DNA from: Clostridioides difficile_D | Lineage (GTDB): Bacteria > Bacillota > Clostridia > Peptostreptococcales > Peptostreptococcaceae | Assembly (NCBI GenBank): GCA_945861085.1 | Contig: OX244046.1 | Location: forward strand, 3,534,001 to 3,598,000 | Reading direction: 5' to 3' | Length of the DNA stretch: 64,000 bases | Part shown: piece after piece, positions 63,081-64,000 of the stretch | Position numbering within the stretch: the stretch's first letter is position 1 | How the letters are laid out: every line of letters begins with the position of its first letter | Translations under genes and position numbers: made by a program | The notes under the pieces: model-generated | What the model was told of the DNA's origin: nothing | Database searches by the model: none | The model's input: the letters and a program-made list of their open reading frames with translations, nothing else

Positions 63081-63096
63081 AGCAATTCCTATGCCA
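63081..63096 (-). promoter_or_regulatory. sigma-54 (-24/-12) promoter of the prd operon
   Basis: On the minus strand TGGCATAGGAATTGCT matches the sigma-54 consensus with the right spacing and lies about 160 bases before prdA. PrdR, encoded just upstream, is the expected activator in the presence of proline. Confidence 0.9.
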
Positions 63097-63217
63097 ACTT
63101 ATTAACAAAAAGTTTTTTTCTATAATAGATTCTTCATCTATCGCTATTTTTAGCCAAATATTATATAAATATTTATTTAAAATATGTTATTTTTTGTATT
63201 TGTAAACATTTTCTCAA

Positions 63218-63251
63218 ACAAAAAAAATGTCAATTAATCAACACTTTTTTG
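63218..63251 (-). terminator. probable terminator after prdR
   Basis: On the minus strand TGTTGA and TTGACA (two G-U pairs, TTAA loop) flanked by A- and T-runs form a short hairpin with TTTTTTTT after it, about 100 bases past the prdR stop. Confidence 0.6.
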
Positions 63252-63344
63252 TTTTTTTTAACATACCCATATATATAACGTTGTTACAAGCATTGGTTTT
63301 ACTAGCTTTCAAATTAAAGTTTATCATTTTGTCAAAATTTAGTC

Positions 63345-63366
63345 ATGTGTCATATTTTAGACACAT
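63345..63366. repeat. 7-bp inverted repeat at the prdR stop
   Basis: ATGTGTC (63345-63351) and GACACAT (63360-63366) are exact complements with an 8-base spacer, overlapping the last codons and stop of prdR. It lies about 250 bases upstream of the prdA -24 box, within range for a sigma-54 activator site. Confidence 0.55.
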
Positions 63367-64000
63367 CTATTTTATATTGGTCTATCTTATAATACAATGT
63401 TGTTCTTGGTATATTTAATATTTTGGCTGCTTTAGCCTTATTTCCATTAGACATTTTAAGTGCCTTCGTTATGTTCTTTATTTCAATCTTTTGAGTTGCC
63501 TTAGTCAAATCCAAAGGATACTCTTCTTCTTCAGTACTATTATTTGTAGAATCCATCATATAACTTGGTACATCATCCACATCTATTTTAGAATTTTGGG
63601 ACAATACAACAATATTTTCAATTGTATTTTTTAGTTCTCTGATATTTCCTTTCCATCTATAGTTTTGAAATATATCTATTACATCTTTACTAATTGTAAG
63701 AACAGGCTTATTATTTTGTTTGCATATCTCTTCTAAAAAGCTATGAACCAATAATCCTATGTCCTCTTTTCTCTCTCTAAGTGGAGGAATCTTTATCTCC
63801 ACAACATTTAATCTATAGTATAAATCCTCTCTAAATTTTTCTGCCTTTACCATTTTACCTAAGTCCTTATTGGTAGCTGATATTATTCTAGGATTTATTT
63901 TTATTGTAGTATCTCCACCAACTCTTCTTATTTCTTTTTCTTGCAGCACCCTAAGCAACTTAGCCTGCATGCTAAGAGGTAAATCAGCAATTTCATCTAA
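63350..64000 (-). CDS. prdR: sigma-54-dependent activator PrdR (3' part)
   Basis: This is the C-terminal 216 residues of a sigma-54 activator; the frame is open to the right edge, so the gene continues outside. Visible are the end of the AAA+ domain (LDEIADLPLSMQAKLLRVLQEKEIRRVGGD, then YRLNVVEIKIPPLRERKEDIG, YRWKGNIRELKNTIEN) and a Fis-type HTH (GNKAKAAKILNIPRTTLYYKIDQYKI). It lies directly upstream of the prd operon and is its expected proline-responsive activator. Confidence 0.93.
   Translation of the reverse strand, partial: LDEIADLPLSMQAKLLRVLQEKEIRRVGGDTTIKINPRIISATNKDLGKMVKAEKFREDLYYRLNVVEIKIPPLRERKEDIGLLVHSFLEEICKQNNKPVLTISKDVIDIFQNYRWKGNIRELKNTIENIVVLSQNSKIDVDDVPSYMMDSTNNSTEEEEYPLDLTKATQKIEIKNITKALKMSNGNKAKAAKILNIPRTTLYYKIDQYKIDVSKI

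Larger units (their letters stand above)
62922..63349. other. prdA leader and promoter region
   Basis: From prdA upstream it holds a leader of about 150 bases, the -24/-12 promoter (63081-63096), a small dyad ATAGA-N7-TCTAT (63125-63141) that could be an activator site, and the prdR terminator (63218-63251). No ORF is supported. Confidence 0.6.

Noticed and set aside
1..64000. CRISPR arrays, tRNA or rRNA genes, T-boxes, c-di-GMP riboswitches
   Set aside because: Read by eye, no regularly spaced repeats, cloverleaf sequences or conserved riboswitch cores other than the lysine type were seen. A covariance-model scan would be needed to exclude weak matches.

Overview
The window is AT-rich Firmicute DNA and almost certainly comes from Clostridioides difficile. 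The main reasons are a complete Stickland proline reductase cluster (prdA, prdB with an in-frame UGA selenocysteine codon, prdD, prdE, prdF, and the 3' part of prdR), a BclA-type collagen-like exosporium protein next to duplicated lysine/DAP genes, a cysteine desulfidase with its sigma-54 activator, and an alpha/beta SASP. No rRNA, tRNA, transposase, integrase or CRISPR array was seen.

Region 1 (1-13.2 kb) holds an antimicrobial-type ABC ATPase with a coupled 42-aa membrane peptide, and a HAMP-containing histidine kinase/response regulator pair. A roughly 9-kb block sits between them. It is bracketed by a perfect 37-bp direct repeat (1206-1242 and 10264-10300) that duplicates the 3' end of the kinase gene including its stop codon. 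The block looks like a genomic island without a recombinase. It carries a LysR regulator, a carboxymuconolactone decarboxylase-like protein, an MFS exporter, an aldo/keto reductase, and an RpiR regulator with a beta-glucoside PTS and 6-phospho-beta-glucosidase. It also carries gene wreckage: a frameshifted phosphoglycerate-mutase-like gene and a MerR remnant with two MerR-like operators. A YidC-like insertase with a small membrane protein follows the regulator pair.

Region 2 (13.5-37.9 kb) is accessory and housekeeping. It contains a nitroreductase; a MATE pump with a MarR regulator; a small cassette (AraC/GyrI-like regulator, DUF3795, DUF1697) ending in a response-regulator remnant; PadR with two flavodoxin-like proteins; a BceRS/BceAB-like peptide-sensing and transport module; a cupin with a MerR-type promoter; an OpuC-like osmolyte transporter; a short UvrA-like ATPase; a PIG-L deacetylase; Hsp33; a methyltransferase overlapping a SASP; an M20 amidohydrolase; and L-serine dehydratase.

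Region 3 (38-45.6 kb) is lysine/diaminopimelate biosynthesis. A lysine riboswitch with its own terminator controls asd-dapA-dapB-dapH. A second dapA lies upstream of it and a second dapB lies downstream, both outside riboswitch control. An SPFH protein is on the opposite strand.

Region 4 (45.7-55.5 kb) holds bclA2, an ECF sigma factor/DUF4179 pair, hpt, cdsB with a clear -24/-12 promoter, cdsR preceded by a translationally coupled 45-aa membrane peptide, a methyltransferase-like protein and a two-OB-fold SSB-like protein.

Region 5 (56-64 kb, minus strand) is the prd operon, read from a -24/-12 promoter at 63081-63096 and activated presumably by PrdR at the right edge. PrdA is a proprotein cut at Cys421. 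PrdD and PrdE are a PrdA paralogue broken into two genes at exactly the corresponding position, followed by a third, further truncated copy. A TauE/SafE-like permease ends the region.
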